A stretch of DNA of 64,000 nucleotides from Gymnogyps californianus (Eukaryota > Chordata > Aves > Accipitriformes > Cathartidae), in assembly GCF_018139145.2 (NCBI RefSeq), contig NC_059471.1:205239494-205303493 (forward strand), in the 5' to 3' direction. Below are positions 12,691-64,000 of the stretch, one piece after another. The stretch's first letter is position 1. Every line of letters begins with the position of its first letter. The translations under genes and the position numbers were made by a program. The notes beneath the pieces were generated by a model that saw only the letters and a list, made by a program, of their open reading frames with translations, made no database searches and was not told the DNA's origin.

Positions 12691-14597
12691 GTAAGGAAGC
12701 ATTGCGAATCTTTCTTGCAGGAGCGTGTATGCCTTCAAGCAAGACGGCCGCACTGAAACAACATTGCTAACTTTCAGATGTTGATTCAAGCTGTCTTCAT
12801 CTTTCAATAATGAGAAGCTTTTGTAGTCCTGTGCAGAGTAAGCAATAAATAAATCTGCATGTGTTTGGGGTTCTTGTTTGCCATGAAGGTCCTCTCCAAG
12901 ACATAAAAACTCTGACTTCCCACAGAACTTCACACTTGACACGGCTGGTACTCATCAAGTACAGTGTTCTTGAGCAAGGAAGAACAGTGAATAGGTAGTG
13001 ACTACTCATTCCTTTAATACACAACTGTACATGCACATTTAAGCACAGTTCTCTACTTCTCAACAGTCACTTGTGCACCCAGAGCCCTAATTCTCATAAA
13101 CGCCTCTCACTCAGGCTGAGTCAAACTCTGTAAGTGAGCTGATGCTTATATTTGCAGATCTCAGCTGCGGGCTGGCTGGCTGGCAGCTCACAGTCAGGAG
13201 AATCAAATGAAAAGGAGCACAGATGAGAAAAGTGTTAAAGGATAAATCTTCTCCAGTTACAAGCACATGTCTTCTCATCAAATGGACAAAAAATATGAGC
13301 ACGCATGGGATTTGCCATTCAAATCCTAGTTACTGATAACCCACTGATCTTTCCTTGTCTAGAGAAAAACAGAAAGTTTCACCTCATTATAGCAGAACAA
13401 GACATTACTCAAATGCCTTTGGGGAAACTCCCAAAGACTTGTCTCTCTTCAGCTCATTCTTGACCTTTATGTTGAAGTTCTAGCTGGTCTCAACATTTAT
13501 TAGCTTGGAAAGAATATAATCAGATTAGTGGTAGCACTATTTTTCTGATGGCTTATTTAAACTTTGTTAAGCAAGTAACTAACAATCCTAATGTTTAATT
13601 CCATCTAGTTTTAGAATATGAATGCCCTAGCTTGCTTTCTTTTGAAAGTGGAAAAACCAACATGTTTTCCTACTATGTTCTCCCTTAAATTGCTGATGCA
13701 GCAGTCCCAAAAAGCACAACCTTAATCACAGAGGCTGACGGGCTTTGTATTCCGGGTGAGTAATGGAACCATTAAATGGACTCAATTTTGTGAAATATCT
13801 ACTCCACTGTTTTTATTTTTCAATGCAGTGTGAATTTAGAAGTGCTTCTTTCACTTTGTCTGCAGCAGTGCACAGAAATCATTAGTTTCAAGAATCTTTG
13901 AGGAAATCTAAAGCCATTACACATTTATTAATTCTCTATCTTTTAAAAGTATAATAACTAGTAATATTATATTGCTTTTAGTAATAATATTAGCAATGTT
14001 TTATATATTAGTGTTTATATTAAAAATACATACAATTTGCCATACATATCAGTGCCCACCTCATCCAAACAAACAGTACACACAACGGCAAACAATGTGG
14101 AGTTTTTAACCACCTTGAATTATAGTAAAAATGCTGCCCTTGACTACTGAAGTCCATTAGCCAGGGGCAATTATACCCCTTGGGGAATCCTGTGGGAAAA
14201 GAGAAGTTCATTTCATAACGCACCATTACGATCTAAGGTACATACACACAACTTAAAACCTGTGCTGACACTCTGAACTCTTCTCTGCTACTCTCCATCC
14301 ACTCAGTTGGCAGGAATTCCTACATTTCAGTTTTAAAACACAAATTTCAGTAGTTCTTTTATAAGGTGCCATATATATGTATGGAAAGGCTTTTAAAAGC
14401 TCCATTTACTTTACTGTGTGTTTGTATTGCGGTAACACAAAATCCTCCACAAAAATCATGTATGCCCTTGTGCAGGGCGTACACACTTCCCTCACCTCCC
14501 TCCTCTGCCTTTCTGCCTCAAAGAGCTTACAGTCCTGTCATGCGAGGCTGCCAGTAAGTCACTGGAAATGTAGCAAATAAACAGATTATAGTTCTCA
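12691..14597. other. Intergenic / possible extended 3' UTR between convergent genes
   Basis: The space between the FBXL13 and FAM185A 3' ends. It contains minus-strand AATAAA signals at 13924-13929 and 13812-13817 that could serve longer FAM185A transcripts, and a very AT-rich stretch at about 13920-14035. No coding sequence or repeat family recognised. Confidence 0.5.
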
Positions 14598-15420
14598 TTT
14601 ATTAGGCCAATACCTCCATTCTTTGGCAGCTTTTACTTTAGGGGAATGTTCATATGGACTCTTATCTGAAGTCCAGTTGGTGAAGCGTTCCTTCTTGAAA
14701 TCAGCCAGATCCATTGCACTTTTGAGTATTTATTTTAAAAGCTTTTCTTTGCAGATGAACAGTGGTAGACATAGCTAGGGTTCTTACTTCTATCCACAAA
14801 GTGGTTCAGGATGACACGGAGCAAGTTCTGTCATTTCACATAAGCAGTTTCACACATACAGTACCCATTGACAAGGCAGAAACTGCTTAGGGGTCAAACA
14901 CCAAATGAGAAGACCAAATAAGAACTACAGTTCTGAAAGTGGTTTTATCCTATCCACAATACAAATAATTTAGTTAAAGAAAATTCTCTGCATTTTGCAT
15001 AAACCAGCAGAATTGCCACAGTACCGAGACTTTTAATTTAAAAATACAAAATAGCTTGCAAAGCATGTCATCTTGGAAGTAAACTTTCATATTTTCAAAT
15101 ACGACATTGAAAATGCTTTTTATTTTTAGATGACGACTCCAAACTTTTGTTTGAAAGTTACCAGCTTTTAAACTGACATGGTAAGTGGGTCAAGTTATAC
15201 AAATTCTGAATATGTAAGATCTCATTGTTCCTAAAAGGCACTAAAAGTAAACCAGACCTGTTAAGCACCAGCCACTGTCATGCACAAATCTTGGGTTAAA
15301 ACACCCTCATTTTTAATATTGTTTCTCTCATATTAAGAATATACATCAACAAAGTTTCATAATTTTACAGAAATGTTCCTTTACAATTTCTTGATTTAAT
15401 CTCTTTGGCCTATTTCACCT
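14598..15420 (-). other. FAM185A: FAM185A probable 3' UTR
   Basis: AT-rich sequence following the FAM185A stop. Minus-strand AATAAA hexamers (TTTATT on +) occur at 14729-14734 and 14598-14603, and further ones at 13924-13929 and 13812-13817. Which is used cannot be told from sequence, so the left boundary is tentative. Confidence 0.45.

Positions 15421-64000
<48,580 letters not shown>

Overview
The window is vertebrate nuclear DNA, almost certainly from a bird. It has spliced genes with long introns, many 5'-truncated CR1 LINEs with the usual avian tail (repeated ATTCTATG-type end, 'CTTCCAACCTCAACC' motif), several solo LTRs of avian ERVL type, and AT-rich single-copy intron DNA. There are no operons and nothing bacterial. 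Species cannot be named; the CR1 and LTR families fit Neoaves.

Two real genes are present, tail to tail. On the + strand are the last two coding exons of FBXL13 (F-box/LRR protein 13, also called DRC6), at 3840-4003 and 12414-12549, with a poly(A) signal at about 12667. On the - strand is most of FAM185A. It enters from the right edge inside exon 1 (63864-64000, in a CpG island) and runs leftward through exons at 55561-55670, 50195-50287, 44042-44180, 38507-38548, 28053-28148, 25627-25761 and 15421-15536. These join in one open frame of 288 codons plus a stop. The FBXL13-FAM185A convergent order is also the human 7q22 order (from memory), which supports both identifications. The stop codons are about 2.9 kb apart.

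The rest is intron, 3' UTR or intergenic DNA with repeats: CR1 fragments at about 4641-6045, 11795-12240, 21560-21850, 32400-33238, 35690-36370, 41195-41905, 47981-48369, 59838-60017 and an older one at 61880-62345; a MIR-type SINE at 17155-17300; and solo LTRs with flanking target-site duplications at 15798-16901 (tacgt), 22917-23278 (cctgt/cctgc), 49179-49792 (acagc) and 56792-57378 (ggtga).

The most interesting points concern FAM185A RNA processing. There is an 18-nt, in-frame, phase-matched candidate microexon in intron 5 (31843-31860). A 35-nt candidate exon in intron 1 (62581-62615) has strong splice sites but breaks the frame. Two closely similar solo LTRs in inverted orientation flank exactly exons 2 and 3, a geometry known to favour circular RNA. 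No new multi-gene system was found. All identifications rest on reading the sequence and remembered family knowledge; no searches were run.
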